A stretch of 64,000 bases of DNA, from the NCBI GenBank assembly GCA_009711705.1, contig VENG01000007.1, positions 186,001 through 250,000 of the forward strand, in the 5' to 3' direction. The DNA comes from Bacillota bacterium. GTDB taxonomy: Bacteria > Bacillota > Desulfotomaculia > Desulfotomaculales > VENG01. The notes under the pieces were generated by a model that did no database searches, was not told the origin of the DNA, and worked only from the letters and a program-made list of their open reading frames with translations. The position numbers were made by a program, and so were the translations under genes. Below, piece after piece: positions 7,560-16,175 of the stretch; within the stretch, counting starts at the first letter, position 1; every line of letters starts with the position of its first letter.

Positions 7560-8549
7560 ATGAAGTTTGGGGATCGGTTAAGATGCCTGAGACAAGAAAA
7601 TGACCTCACGCAAGAAGAGTTAGGAAGAAGAATAAACAAGAAAAAAGCAAACATTTCCAAATATGAAAATGGAAAACTACAACCTGATTTGGATACAATA
7701 AATGTTTTAGCTAAATTTTTTAACGTCACCACCGACTACTTACTTGGCTACACTGATTTTAGAGGACTGGGCTTAGTGGACTTGCTTGATAACGAAAACT
7801 TAATAGATAAACCCAAAGATGGTCGAATATCTGAAATGCAACGCTCGGCAATAATAACAGCACTTTCTGCGGATTTTGGAAATCTAGAAGACTTACCACC
7901 GGACAAGCAAAGAAGAATAATTAAGACTTTTATAAAAAAGTTGGAACAAATAAGCAATAATGAGATCGTAATCCACTATCGTTCTGATAGTGAGATAGAA
8001 GTACAAAAAGAAAAGGGAATAGAAATAAAAACATCTGTACCAATCCTGGGTACCATTAAAGCCGGCATCCCCATCCTCTCCGAAGAGAATTACGAAGGAG
8101 AACTGGAGATACCATCAGACATGAGCGGTGACTTTGCCGTTGAAGTTAGTGGAGATAGCATGGTCGGGGCCGGGATTAACCCAGGGGACTATATCCTATG
8201 TAAACAATCTCAAACGGCATATAATAAAGATATTGTGGCTGCCGTTCGCCATGGAGAAGTTACTTTAAAATATTTCATTGAGAATAACGGCAAACCAGTA
8301 CTCAGGGCTGCCAATCCCGAATATGAAGATATTCCAATTGATGAATATACCCGTATTGAAGGTGTAAAAACTGGTCTCATTCGGAAGGAATCAACTCCGT
8401 ATCACTGGTACCAGCAATATATATCAACTAGGGATAATAATCTCCAGGAGTGGGACGAGGTTATCGAGAAGGCTGCCGCTTACGGAATACAGCCGGATAA
8501 AGTTAAAACAATATTGGACATGCATTGGGAAATGATCAGCAAAAAATAA
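7560..8549 (+). CDS. CI/LexA-type phage repressor (S24 peptidase)
   Basis: Start ATG 7560 (GGAG nine bases upstream) gives 329 aa. The N-terminal XRE domain (residues about 5-65, LTQEELGRRINKKKANISKY) binds operators. The C-terminal S24 domain has the autocleavage Ala-Gly in LGTIKAGIPI, the catalytic Ser in SGDSMV and the Lys in GEVTLKYF. Such repressors hold the prophage silent and cut themselves when RecA filaments form. A helical tail of about 50 residues follows the peptidase domain, longer than in compact CI proteins. It is divergent from the Cro-like gene and followed by a terminator. Confidence 0.95.
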   Translation: MKFGDRLRCLRQENDLTQEELGRRINKKKANISKYENGKLQPDLDTINVLAKFFNVTTDYLLGYTDFRGLGLVDLLDNENLIDKPKDGRISEMQRSAIITALSADFGNLEDLPPDKQRRIIKTFIKKLEQISNNEIVIHYRSDSEIEVQKEKGIEIKTSVPILGTIKAGIPILSEENYEGELEIPSDMSGDFAVEVSGDSMVGAGINPGDYILCKQSQTAYNKDIVAAVRHGEVTLKYFIENNGKPVLRAANPEYEDIPIDEYTRIEGVKTGLIRKESTPYHWYQQYISTRDNNLQEWDEVIEKAAAYGIQPDKVKTILDMHWEMISKK

Positions 8550-8581
8550 CCCGACACCGTGATGGTGACGGGTTTTGTGTT
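8549..8581 (+). terminator. terminator after the repressor gene
   Basis: ACCCGACACC (8549-8558) and GGTGACGGGT (8564-8573) form a 10-bp stem with one mismatch, loop GTGAT, followed by TTTGTGTT. It begins inside the stop codon. Confidence 0.75.
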
Positions 8582-8667
8582 ACCTGGGAAATTCGACAAA
8601 GTTCAGCAAAATAAAACCTTTTAAAGGGAGGTTGCAAAAAATAATTTCTCTCTTTTTACCACCTCGA

Positions 8668-8676
8668 TGATATAAT
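8668..8676 (+). promoter_or_regulatory. extended -10 promoter for the unknown cassette
   Basis: TGATATAAT is a perfect extended -10 (TGnTATAAT) with no good -35. A start near 8683 would give a very short leader before ATG 8697. It follows the repressor terminator, so the two-gene cassette can be expressed on its own in the lysogen. Confidence 0.6.
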
Positions 8677-8696
8677 AATTAGGGGTGGAGAAACTT

Positions 8697-9539
8697 ATGT
8701 TCTCTCCCTTTGTAATTAAAGCGGCTGGGGGGATAACTATGAAAACCATAATTTGGGATAGTCCTTTGTTGTGGAAAATTGGGCTGTTAATTGTAATTTC
8801 ATTACTTTCTATTTTGATATATAAATTTTATCCCTTTGTAATTGCAAATTGGTTAATTACAATACCTGCACTAACAACCCTAATCTCAACTTTCTTGTGG
8901 TTACACAAAACATTTCAACCAGTTTATAGATTTTTTGCTAAAGCAAAAGCTATGTTATTACATACTCAAACAATATGGAACCTGAATGCGGATTTCGAAG
9001 GAGAAAAAATCAATGAGGAAACATTTAATAAATTACGCCAAAAACTCCTAACCTTGGGTAATAGGCATACCATTCTTAACGAACATGAGTATCAGTTTGA
9101 TATTCAGATCGAAGGGTTAAATATTTTAACTCGATTTGGGTTTGATGAAGGTAAACAACTTAATGAATTTGATTTTGTTGGCCACATAAATCTTCAAATT
9201 ATAGACTACCATGCACCATACTATTCCACCCTAACTCGCTTACAAGCAGAGGTCATTCCTTTACTAGAGGTAATCTCAAATCTTACAGGTGCTTCAAACC
9301 AGACTTTCAAACTAGGAGTAGTCTTTGAAAAAACAAACCCATTTTTAGGGCTTTACGCTATGCGAATCCCCAAAAGTCAATTACTGGAATTTAATTGTGT
9401 ATTTGAAAGCCCGAGTGCTCTGAAAAATATCTCCTTGTCTCGAGTTGAAGTTTGGAAAAATGAAGTTAATTTTCAGACGCGAGATATTTCATCCCTTCAA
9501 AGTCTTATAAATAAATATTTGGCTCTATCTGGAGGGTAA
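8697..9539 (+). CDS. unknown membrane-anchored protein (cassette gene 1)
   Basis: 280 aa from ATG 8697 (GGTGGAG upstream; GTG 8685 and ATG 8739 are alternatives). Two hydrophobic segments lie near the N-terminus (about residues 25-45 and 50-70), followed by a soluble part of about 200 aa rich in aromatic and beta-forming residues (QFDIQIEGLNILTRFGFDEG). AT-rich compared with the early operon. No known motif found. It forms a pair with the next gene (5-nt gap). The location between repressor and integrase is where prophages carry accessory genes for superinfection exclusion or abortive infection; that role is inference only. Confidence 0.7.
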   Translation: MFSPFVIKAAGGITMKTIIWDSPLLWKIGLLIVISLLSILIYKFYPFVIANWLITIPALTTLISTFLWLHKTFQPVYRFFAKAKAMLLHTQTIWNLNADFEGEKINEETFNKLRQKLLTLGNRHTILNEHEYQFDIQIEGLNILTRFGFDEGKQLNEFDFVGHINLQIIDYHAPYYSTLTRLQAEVIPLLEVISNLTGASNQTFKLGVVFEKTNPFLGLYAMRIPKSQLLEFNCVFESPSALKNISLSRVEVWKNEVNFQTRDISSLQSLINKYLALSGG

Positions 9540-9544
9540 TCAAA

Positions 9545-10246
9545 ATGGCGCGTGTATATTATTTTTTTGACGTTGAGGTGTTTGATGTCCCAGAACCATA
9601 CGGTTTAAGAACTGAACAACAATTAACATTTCCTGGGATGGGCAAAGATGCTGATCCTATTACTGAACTTAAGTTGATAAAAAAGAATTTTTATATTAAC
9701 CTTCACCAGTATTCTTGTATACATGAGGTTGTAGACAAAAAACCGCGTCGGTTCGGGGGAGAACCAGCTTATTATCCAAATTCTATAACAGGAGCAGATA
9801 AACCTTGTAACGTATTCTATGATTGGGAATCTAGACAATTGATATTTCAAGGCGCTAGGCGTGTAGCCTTTGGAGCAATGAGAAGGTTAATAAAACAATA
9901 CCCTAAACAGATTAATGTAAGTAGTGGCGAAATTGATTTTTCATTTTTAATAGAAAACACTAAATCAGTAATAGTTGGAACATGGTTTTCTGGATTAAAT
10001 GGCCAAGTAAAGTCTATTGGAATGTTTGGCGATCGTGTTAATCTTGATGAAAGGTTTGAGCTTTATCAGCGATTAGGGGCAATGACAGCTCTTTACTTAG
10101 AAATAACTCCAATGGGTAATCCTAAACCATGTAAAATTATGATAAGTAAGGATCGCGGTGTTGTTATACACGAGGACTGGACTATTGAGCAGGACCTAGA
10201 ATTTTTATTAAAAATAAAGCCTCTTTTATTTGGTAAAACAAAGTAA
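9545..10246 (+). CDS. unknown soluble protein (cassette gene 2)
   Basis: 233 aa. GGAGG in the last codons of gene 1 places ATG 9545 at good spacing, so the two are coupled. Begins MARVYYFFDVEVFDV; no membrane segment or signal peptide. The middle part (about 95-175) alternates strands and turns, with a Trp/Gly-rich stretch VGTWFSGLNGQVKSIGMFGD; a long acidic/hydrophobic end follows (EDWTIEQDLEFLLKIKPLLF). No catalytic motif is evident. It could be the sensor or effector partner of the membrane protein. Family not recognised. Confidence 0.68.
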   Translation: MARVYYFFDVEVFDVPEPYGLRTEQQLTFPGMGKDADPITELKLIKKNFYINLHQYSCIHEVVDKKPRRFGGEPAYYPNSITGADKPCNVFYDWESRQLIFQGARRVAFGAMRRLIKQYPKQINVSSGEIDFSFLIENTKSVIVGTWFSGLNGQVKSIGMFGDRVNLDERFELYQRLGAMTALYLEITPMGNPKPCKIMISKDRGVVIHEDWTIEQDLEFLLKIKPLLFGKTK

Positions 10247-10307
10247 CTATTTTGATTCATTCCATTTTAACCTCACACCAAACATCAGTATGAAAGGAGG
10301 TTATCAC

Positions 10308-11474
10308 TTGGCATCTATTAAACAAAACAAAAAAACCGGCCTTTATGAGGTCCGGTATGACGCTGGATTTGACGGGGAAGGTAAACGGATACAGAAATAC
10401 AAGGGCGGGTTTAAAAGGAAAAAGGATGCCCAGGACTTTCTAGCTGACCAGTTATCAAAAATAAACCATGGCACGTACATAGAGCCGGCCAAAATGTTTT
10501 TGTTTGAATACCTGGACCGGTGGCTGGCAGAAAAAAAGCCAGATATCAGCCCCACCACCTACAGCGGCTACGAAATAAACATTCGCTGCCATATAAAACC
10601 CTTTCTTGGCGGAATAAGATTACAGGAACTCAAGCCAGCACATATCAGGCAGCTGTACACAGTATTGAAACAAGACCGTGAGGTAAAGTTTAAAGACGGG
10701 AAAAAAGACTTTAAAGCCCTATCTAATACTTCAGTTCGATATGTTCACCGTGTATTGTCCAAGGCACTGGAAGATGCCTTTATGGAGGAAACGATACCAA
10801 AGAACCCGGCCAAATTGGTAAAGCCACCGTCAAAAGAAAAATTCGAGGCTGGATTCCTGACGGCAAGCCAAATAAGACAAATGCTGAACACATTCCGGGA
10901 TAAAGAAGATGATATGTATATACCGGTAATGCTTTCTGTTCTTTTGGGCCTTCGCCGGGGTGAAACCCTGGGCCTGCAGTGGAAAGACATCAACTTCGAC
11001 GAAAAGCTGGTCAAGATCAGGAGCAACTATATAATGGTTGAAGGAGAGCCAACACTCCGTGAGAAAACAAAAACGGACTCATCAAGGAGAAACATTATAG
11101 TCACAGATAGAATCATCCAGGAGCTAAAAGCCCATCGCCTGTATCAAAAAAAGAGACAAGCAAAACTTGGGCCTGTGTATCACAAAAATGATTTCGTGTG
11201 CACCTGGTCCGATGGACAACCATTCAACCCTACTCATGTATCCAGGAACTTTAGCTACAGAATGAAAAAGTATAAGATGCCACAGATCAGGTTTCACGAC
11301 CTACGGCATTCGAATGCCGCCCTGATGATTCTTCAGAACGCCAATATGAAGGGAGCAAGTGATAGGCTTGGTCATAGTACCATCCAGATCACAAACGACC
11401 TTTACGGGCACGTAGAGAGGTCCGTACAGGAGCAAATTGCACAGCAGATTGATGATGCAATTTGGGGGAGCTAA
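10308..11474 (+). CDS. int: tyrosine site-specific integrase
   Basis: TTG at 10308 is preceded by AAAGGAGG at 7-nt spacing; an in-frame GTG/ATG further upstream has no such site. The product is 388 aa: an N-terminal arm-type binding domain (SIKQNKKTGLYEVRYDAGFD), a SAM-like core-binding domain (about 60-165), and a catalytic domain with Arg in LLGLRRGETLGLQWKD, HDLRH, LGHS and the nucleophile Tyr in NDLYGHV. It is a phage/ICE integrase of the Tn916/phi-type family. It ends about 100 bp from the tRNA-Ser(CGA) 3' end, the usual geometry for tRNA-targeting integration. Confidence 0.97.
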   Translation: MASIKQNKKTGLYEVRYDAGFDGEGKRIQKYKGGFKRKKDAQDFLADQLSKINHGTYIEPAKMFLFEYLDRWLAEKKPDISPTTYSGYEINIRCHIKPFLGGIRLQELKPAHIRQLYTVLKQDREVKFKDGKKDFKALSNTSVRYVHRVLSKALEDAFMEETIPKNPAKLVKPPSKEKFEAGFLTASQIRQMLNTFRDKEDDMYIPVMLSVLLGLRRGETLGLQWKDINFDEKLVKIRSNYIMVEGEPTLREKTKTDSSRRNIIVTDRIIQELKAHRLYQKKRQAKLGPVYHKNDFVCTWSDGQPFNPTHVSRNFSYRMKKYKMPQIRFHDLRHSNAALMILQNANMKGASDRLGHSTIQITNDLYGHVERSVQEQIAQQIDDAIWGS

Positions 11475-11490
11475 ACCCCCATTTTTTTTA
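11464..11490 (+). terminator. integrase terminator
   Basis: GGGGG (11464-11468), loop containing the stop codon, CCCCC (11476-11480), then ATTTTTTTT. A compact rho-independent terminator overlapping the integrase stop. Confidence 0.85.
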
Positions 11491-11530
11491 TTCTCGTGAG
11501 ATTTTGTGAAATTCTTGTGAAATTTACGTG

Positions 11531-11563
11531 AAAAAAGCTCCTTACTTTAGTTAAGTAAAGAGC
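11531..11563 (-). terminator. terminator after tRNA-Ser(CGA)
   Basis: On the minus strand GCTC(T)TTACTT pairs with AAGTAA(G)GAGC around a short loop, followed by TTTTTT (11536-11531). If the att core is in the tRNA 3' end, this terminator belongs to the incoming element and replaces the original one. Confidence 0.75.
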
Positions 11564-11571
11564 CTTCAAAG

Positions 11572-11602
11572 TGGCGGAGAGAGTGGGATTCGAACCCACG
11601 TG
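11572..11602. other. probable prophage attachment site (attR/attL half)
   Basis: The 3' end of tRNA-Ser(CGA) is the only tRNA 3' end facing the integrase, 100 bp away. The second att copy must lie left of this window and cannot be seen, so the exact core length is unknown. The range given is the acceptor and T-arm part most often duplicated. Confidence 0.6.
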
Positions 11603-11664
11603 GCAGTGTTAGTGCCAACTCGATTTCGAGTCGAGCGCCTTCAGCCGGACTCGGCCATCTCTCC
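11572..11664 (-). tRNA. tRNA-Ser(CGA)
   Basis: Complete cloverleaf with a long variable arm: GGAGAGATGG acceptor start at 11664, anticodon loop CTCGAAA (anticodon CGA, reads UCG), T-loop GTTCGAATC, and encoded CCA at 11574-11572. The 3' half lies towards the integrase, so it is the probable attachment site. Confidence 0.95.
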
Positions 11665-11675
11665 GTAACAATATA

Positions 11676-12137
11676 TTAATTCTTTTTATTACGTAAATCC
11701 TTAAAGAACTGCTGGATAATTGCCCTGCATTCATCCTCCAAAACACCTGCCATGACTTCCACCCTGTGATTAAACCTGGGATCGCGCACAACATCAATGA
11801 CAGAGTCCACGGCCCCGGCTTTCAGATCCGGTGCACCGTAGACAAGCCTGTCCACCCTGAACTGAACAATGGCACCACCGCACATGGTACAAGGCTCAAT
11901 GGTAGAATAAAGGGTCGTACCGGTAAGTCTCCAGTCACCCAACTTCTTAGCCGCTTCTCTCATGGCCATTATTTCTGCGTGAGCTGTACTGTCATGTAGT
12001 ATCTCGCGCAAATTATATCCCCGGGCAATAATTTCACGATCTTTAACAATGACTGCACCAATGGGAACTTCACCGAGGGCATATGCTTTACGAGCTTCGG
12101 TTAAAGCCTCACACATAAATTCGCTATGTTCGTTCAC
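11676..12137 (-). CDS. tadA: tRNA adenosine(34) deaminase
   Basis: 153 aa from GTG 12137 (GCGAGG upstream). It makes inosine at the wobble position of tRNA-Arg(ACG), which is itself encoded at 15151-15227. The zinc-deaminase motifs are HAE at about residues 53-55 (catalytic Glu) and PCTMC at about 82-86. Length is normal for bacterial TadA. It lies directly upstream (5') of tRNA-Ser(CGA), and both are read leftward. Confidence 0.95.
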   Translation of the reverse strand: MNEHSEFMCEALTEARKAYALGEVPIGAVIVKDREIIARGYNLREILHDSTAHAEIMAMREAAKKLGDWRLTGTTLYSTIEPCTMCGGAIVQFRVDRLVYGAPDLKAGAVDSVIDVVRDPRFNHRVEVMAGVLEDECRAIIQQFFKDLRNKKN

Positions 12138-12257
12138 AGCAAACCTCGCTTAAAAAACTTGAAAGACTAAAAGTACAAAGAAAAGTATAACATAAAACAT
12201 ATCGCCTTGGCAATCTTACTTAAACCCTACCTCCGTGGGCCCTAACTTCCAGTCGCA

Positions 12258-12303
12258 ATCAAAAAGCGCGCTAAATCAGTTCCCTTAGTGCGCGCTTTTT
12301 GAT
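12258..12303. repeat. GCGCGC-bounded element, copy A (acts as terminator)
   Basis: A perfect 14-bp inverted repeat (12258-12271 / 12290-12303, AAAAAGCGCGC ... GCGCGCTTTTT) encloses the family core TAAATCAGTTCCCTTA. The flanking A and T runs make it a terminator in both directions between mcp and tadA. Related copies are at 15699, 22344, 25986, 50607 and 56194. Confidence 0.85.
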
Positions 12304-12347
12304 ACTTTACACTGTACTTTCAAGGTATAAACTGGGACAACTTAAAC

Positions 12348-14294
12348 TTATTCCTTCATTTCCTCGGATGTATTCATATCACTTTGGTCAACAGTATTTT
12401 TTATGTCATGCGTTACTTCAACTTTGAATTTAATAACCTCATTTTGCAAGTCATCTGCAATATTTGCCAGCTCTTGAGCTGACCCGGATACCTGTTGCAC
12501 AGTGGAAGTGATCTGTTCATTGGATGCAGAAAGCTGCTGCATACCTTCGTTGGCCTGCTGTATGCCGGATGTTAAGTCCTTTATGACCGCGGTATTTTTT
12601 TGGATAGCCTTGCTGATCTGCTCTAAAGAAGCACCGGCATTGTTGGCTACCTGAACTCCGTCTTCTACTTCCGACACTCCGTTATCTATGGCCGTGACAG
12701 CTTCACCGACTCCCACCTGTATTTTTTCAATTAACCCCGTAATTTGGTTGGCAGCTTCAGAAGATTGTTCGGCAAGCTTGCGCACTTCCTCGGCCACCAC
12801 GGCAAATCCACGTCCGTGTTCTCCGGCCCGAGCTGCTTCAATAGCTGCATTTAGAGCCAATAGGTTGGTTTGATCGGCTATATTGGTAATGGTATTAATA
12901 ATTTCTCCGATTTGATGGGACTGGTCACCAAGGTTTCTGATGGCTGTGGCAACATTTTGAGACGCATGAGAGATAGTACTCATTTTTTCTACAGTTTCTT
13001 GAACGGCACGATTGCCCTCTTCGGCCACTTGTTGTACTTGCTCTGACTCTTTAGCCGCAGCCTCCGCGTTTTCAACTCCCTGGCCGGAAGTGGCTGCAAC
13101 TTCATTTGTAGTGCTGGCCACTTCTTCAACGGTGGCACTGACTTCTTCACTGGAAGATGCCAACTCTTCACTATGGGAGACCAGCCTCTCGGAATTTCCT
13201 TTGACACTGGCCAGCATGGATTTTAAGTTTTCAATCATTCTTTCAAATGAATCAGCAAGGGTGCCAATCTCGTCTTTACTTTTATGCCCAATATCCACTT
13301 TCTGAGTCAAGTCACCCTGAGCAACAGCTTCTGCTGCCTGGCTCAATTTTATTAACGGCTTAGCTACAAAACTAGCTATAAGCAGTGAAATAACCAGCAT
13401 AACCAGCATTGCTATCATGGCTACGGTAACGTTTGTGTTGCGGATTACACTTAATGGTGACATCACATCAGCCATATCTGCCGATTGGGCAACCGACCAA
13501 TCGGTGCTCTGAACCTGCCCGAAAGCAAGCATTTTATCACTGCCCTGGTAGGAATAAACACCATATCCTTTTTCCTCTTTGGACATGCGGCTAAGCAATA
13601 CAGAGAGCTTGTCATCACCCGCATTAATTATTTTGCTGTTACCTATCCACTCATCATCCTTATGAGCAATTGTAAGCATGTCCGAATCTTGTATGAAGCC
13701 GTATCCGTAACCGTTAATATTCATTTCCGCAACTAGTTTTTTTAGATAGTCCAGCGTAACAGTAACTCCTACCAGACCTGTGGGTGAGGTAGCATCTTCC
13801 TTATATGTAGGTGCTGCGATTACAATAATTTGATTTCCGGTTGCCTTGCTGATAACCGGGTCGGAAACAACGGTATGCCCCGTTTTTATAATTTCCCGGT
13901 AGTAATCGCGGCTCGTTATGTTGAAAGTTGTATCGTTACTGCCTATACAATTCCCATCGGCATCCGAAACATAGGCCAGTTCATAATCATTGTGCATTTC
14001 ATCAACACTTTTTAAATCCGGTAGGCTTTCACTACCGGCAGCACTTATTTTCTCGTCCAACGCCAGTGTATTAACTTCATTTTTGATACCCTGCAGCCAT
14101 TGGTCCACAATTCGGGCGTTGTACCCTGCACTGTTGGCAGCAGCGTTAAACACCTGCTCCTCAAGAATGGCGGAGGCTTTATTATAACTTAAATAAGAGA
14201 CGGTCCCTAAAGCCATTACTGTAGCAACAACAATTATAAATACCAGTTTTATCTTAATAGTGTTTAATCTTAGTCCCAGTTTAATACCCCGCAT
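12348..14294 (-). CDS. methyl-accepting chemotaxis protein
   Basis: 648 aa. TM1 at about residues 15-35, an extracellular dCache-type ligand domain (about 45-270, with [13 protein letters not shown] and [11 protein letters not shown]), TM2 at about 280-305, HAMP (about 305-360), and the cytoplasmic signalling domain with the conserved hairpin tip ([20 protein letters not shown], then [16 protein letters not shown]). dCache receptors usually bind amino acids or organic acids. GGAGGG precedes ATG 14294. It follows cheW with a 34-bp gap, so the receptor and its coupling protein are co-expressed. The ligand is unknown. Confidence 0.96.
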   Translation of the reverse strand: MRGIKLGLRLNTIKIKLVFIIVVATVMALGTVSYLSYNKASAILEEQVFNAAANSAGYNARIVDQWLQGIKNEVNTLALDEKISAAGSESLPDLKSVDEMHNDYELAYVSDADGNCIGSNDTTFNITSRDYYREIIKTGHTVVSDPVISKATGNQIIVIAAPTYKEDATSPTGLVGVTVTLDYLKKLVAEMNINGYGYGFIQDSDMLTIAHKDDEWIGNSKIINAGDDKLSVLLSRMSKEEKGYGVYSYQGSDKMLAFGQVQSTDWSVAQSADMADVMSPLSVIRNTNVTVAMIAMLVMLVISLLIASFVAKPLIKLSQAAEAVAQGDLTQKVDIGHKSKDEIGTLADSFERMIENLKSMLASVKGNSERLVSHSEELASSSEEVSATVEEVASTTNEVAATSGQGVENAEAAAKESEQVQQVAEEGNRAVQETVEKMSTISHASQNVATAIRNLGDQSHQIGEIINTITNIADQTNLLALNAAIEAARAGEHGRGFAVVAEEVRKLAEQSSEAANQITGLIEKIQVGVGEAVTAIDNGVSEVEDGVQVANNAGASLEQISKAIQKNTAVIKDLTSGIQQANEGMQQLSASNEQITSTVQQVSGSAQELANIADDLQNEVIKFKVEVTHDIKNTVDQSDMNTSEEMKE

Positions 14295-14328
14295 ATAGTA
14301 ACGCCCTCCTGTACCCTAATCACAAACA

Positions 14329-14745
14329 TCAGGCAGTCATTCTATCTAAATCCAAAAGCAGAATCATACTATTATCCTGATGAATAACACCCTTAATAAA
14401 CTGATCCTTACCGCTCACAGAGTCAGATTCTTCCACCTGTTCTGGTGAAAACTGGCTCACTGCATAAACACTGTCCACGGTTAAACCCAATTTTTCCCCG
14501 TTTTGCTCCACCACAATAATTCTTGAATCCTTACTTAGCTCATGTTCCTCTAATCCTAGACGTAAATTTGAACTGATAACGGGGACAATAGAACCCCTGA
14601 GATTAATTATCCCTTTATAAAAAAAATTCATATTTGGGACTTCAGTTATTTCCATCACCCTTATGATTTCTGACACATTACTTATCGGTAAAGCATAATG
14701 CTGTGCATTTAAGCCAAAAATTACTATTTGGTCATTTTGAGCCAA
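14329..14745 (-). CDS. cheW: CheW chemotaxis coupling protein
   Basis: 138 aa from TTG 14745 behind AGGGGTG. CheW links chemoreceptors to the kinase CheA. The sequence is a full CheW domain: IVIFGLNAQHYALPISNVSE, the NLRGSIVPVI strand, and a final LLLDLDRM. No cheA is visible in the window, so this receptor-CheW pair must feed a kinase encoded elsewhere. Confidence 0.93.
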   Translation of the reverse strand: MAQNDQIVIFGLNAQHYALPISNVSEIIRVMEITEVPNMNFFYKGIINLRGSIVPVISSNLRLGLEEHELSKDSRIIVVEQNGEKLGLTVDSVYAVSQFSPEQVEESDSVSGKDQFIKGVIHQDNSMILLLDLDRMTA

Positions 14746-15011
14746 TTAATTTCACCCCTATTAAGAATATTCTTTATTTCTTTAGGATATATTCTATCAC
14801 CCAATCAATAATTTAGCTGAGTAGCACCTCACTTCCCCTGTCAAAAAAGGTAATTATAATGAACGTTAATAAAATTTACCTCTACCTAAATTACAATATT
14901 CTTCATAAATTTTCCTCCTCAAAGTTAATAATCTCAATTTTCTGATAATAGACAATAAGCGACAAATCTTTCAATAAACAAAAAGCACCGCCAAAAATGG
15001 CGGCACTTTAT
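14746..15011. other. AT-rich intergenic region
   Basis: About 265 bp between cheW and tRNA-Arg. It should contain the cheW-mcp promoter on the minus strand, but I could not pick a convincing -35/-10 pair. No gene seen. Confidence 0.5.
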
Positions 15012-15087
15012 TGGTGCGCCCGGAGGGAATCGAACCCCCGGCACGTGGTTTAGGAAACCACTGCTCTATCCCCTGAGCTACGGGCAC
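15012..15087 (-). tRNA. tRNA-Arg(CCT)
   Basis: Acceptor GTGCCCG pairs with CGGGCGC; anticodon loop TTCCTAA gives anticodon CCT (reads AGG); T-loop GTTCGATTC; CCA encoded at 15014-15012. Confidence 0.95.
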
Positions 15088-15108
15088 AAGTTAAAATGAT
15101 TAATAGAA

Positions 15109-15147
15109 AGATGTTAGATGCGCGTCACAGCTGCGCATCTAACATCT
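15109..15147 (-). terminator. terminator between the two tRNA-Arg genes
   Basis: A perfect 15-bp stem (15109-15123 / 15133-15147, AGATGTTAGATGCGC) with a 9-nt loop and T runs on the plus side; it lies just 3' of tRNA-Arg(ACG) on the minus strand. Confidence 0.8.
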
Positions 15148-15150
15148 TTT

Positions 15151-15227
<77 letters not shown>

Positions 15228-15698
15228 ACGGTTTATTAAGTTAGCCTCATCGCAATGCAAGAATTATTGTAACAAAAATATTCAAACCAGTCAAGACGGA
15301 AATGATTTACTGTCTTAAAGACTAACTCTCACCACAAATGCTTAGTAATTATAACACAAATATATATTCCAAGCAATCAACTCGTATTACCAGTCTTTCT
15401 GCAGGTAGTTGGTTAGGGGTTAGTTGGTTAGGAAAACAGTTGAATAAATTGAAATGAGTTGGTGCTAATTTTATCCTTTCTAACTCTCTGCTTTACAGCT
15501 GTCCAAGTATAATTGCCGGACACAGAGTGGATTAGTTTAAATACGATAAGTCACGCATATGAGCATAACAAAATCCCGTTTGATCCCATTAAACCCGTCA
15601 GAATATAAAAGACCCATAAGAAATGCCCAAGGCCTTTATCGTCTTTTATCCTGTAATCCTGTCTAAGATTTAAGGATTTAAAAGGTTAAAGACTTTTT
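15228..15698. other. intergenic region with short repeats
   Basis: No gene seen in 470 bp. It contains a tandem TAGTTGGTTAGG (about 15407-15433, two copies) and a stretch like the ATCCTGTAATCCTGTC repeats that recur near 43580 and 43790. It reads as degraded, non-coding sequence. Confidence 0.5.
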
Positions 15699-15820
15699 GA
15701 TCAGTTCCCTTATACCCATTCTGGGCATACCTAACGGGCACAAGCATGGCGCGCGCTTTTCAGTACTTTTTTCCTTTATCCTTGTCATTTATATGGCAAG
15801 ATATACTTTCATAAAGTGCC
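15699..15820 (+). repeat. GCGCGC-bounded element, copy B
   Basis: Shares ATCAGTTCCCTTATACCC, the CCCATTCTGGG mini-hairpin, CTAACGGGCACAAGCATGG and GCGCGC with copy C, then the tail CTTGTCATTTATATGGCAAG and a CTTTCATAAAGTG stretch. Its left GCGCGC arm is missing. It ends exactly at a terminator palindrome. Confidence 0.75.
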
Positions 15821-15863
15821 AAAAAATAAGTACATACCTTTCAAAGGTATGTACTTATTTTTT
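15821..15863 (-). terminator. terminator after tRNA-Ser(GCT)
   Basis: A 21-bp perfect inverted repeat (AAAAAATAAGTACATACC... at 15821-15841 and 15843-15863) directly after the tRNA CCA end on the minus strand, closing a TTTCAAA-type loop with T runs. Confidence 0.85.
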
Positions 15864-15956
15864 GGCGGAGAGAGAGGGATTCGAACCCTCGAGACAGCTC
15901 TAAACCGTCTACTCGCTTAGCAGGCGAGCGCCTTCAGCCGACTCGGCCATCTCTCC
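15863..15956 (-). tRNA. tRNA-Ser(GCT)
   Basis: Class II tRNA with long variable arm; anticodon loop CTGCTAA gives GCT (reads AGC/AGU). Acceptor GGAGAGA with encoded CCA. Third of three serine tRNAs in this cluster by position from the left is the next gene. Confidence 0.95.
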
Positions 15957-15970
15957 GTATAACTATTTAC

Positions 15971-16060
15971 TGGCGGAGGGAGTGGGATTCGAACCCACGG
16001 AACCCGCGAAGGTTCAACGGTTTTCAAGACCGCCTCCTTAAACCGCTCGGACATCCCTCC
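15971..16060 (-). tRNA. tRNA-Ser(TGA)
   Basis: Class II tRNA; anticodon loop CTTGAAA gives TGA (reads UCA/UCG and possibly other UCN codons). Acceptor GGAGGGA, CCA encoded at 15973-15971. It lies 115 bp downstream of serS on the same strand. Confidence 0.95.
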
Positions 16061-16175
16061 AGCTAACTTTCTAACCAGAGGTAATAAAAAGTTTAGCATG
16101 AGTAATGTTCACTGTCAATACCCTTTGTCTAGCCCGTGGCCGCTGGTTTGCGACCACGAACTTGATTATAACAAA

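Noticed and set aside
15697..15903. 68-codon plus-strand frame ending LAEREGFEPSRQL
   Set aside because: The ending is the well-known translation of antisense tRNA-Ser sequence; the frame lies over repeat B and a tRNA.
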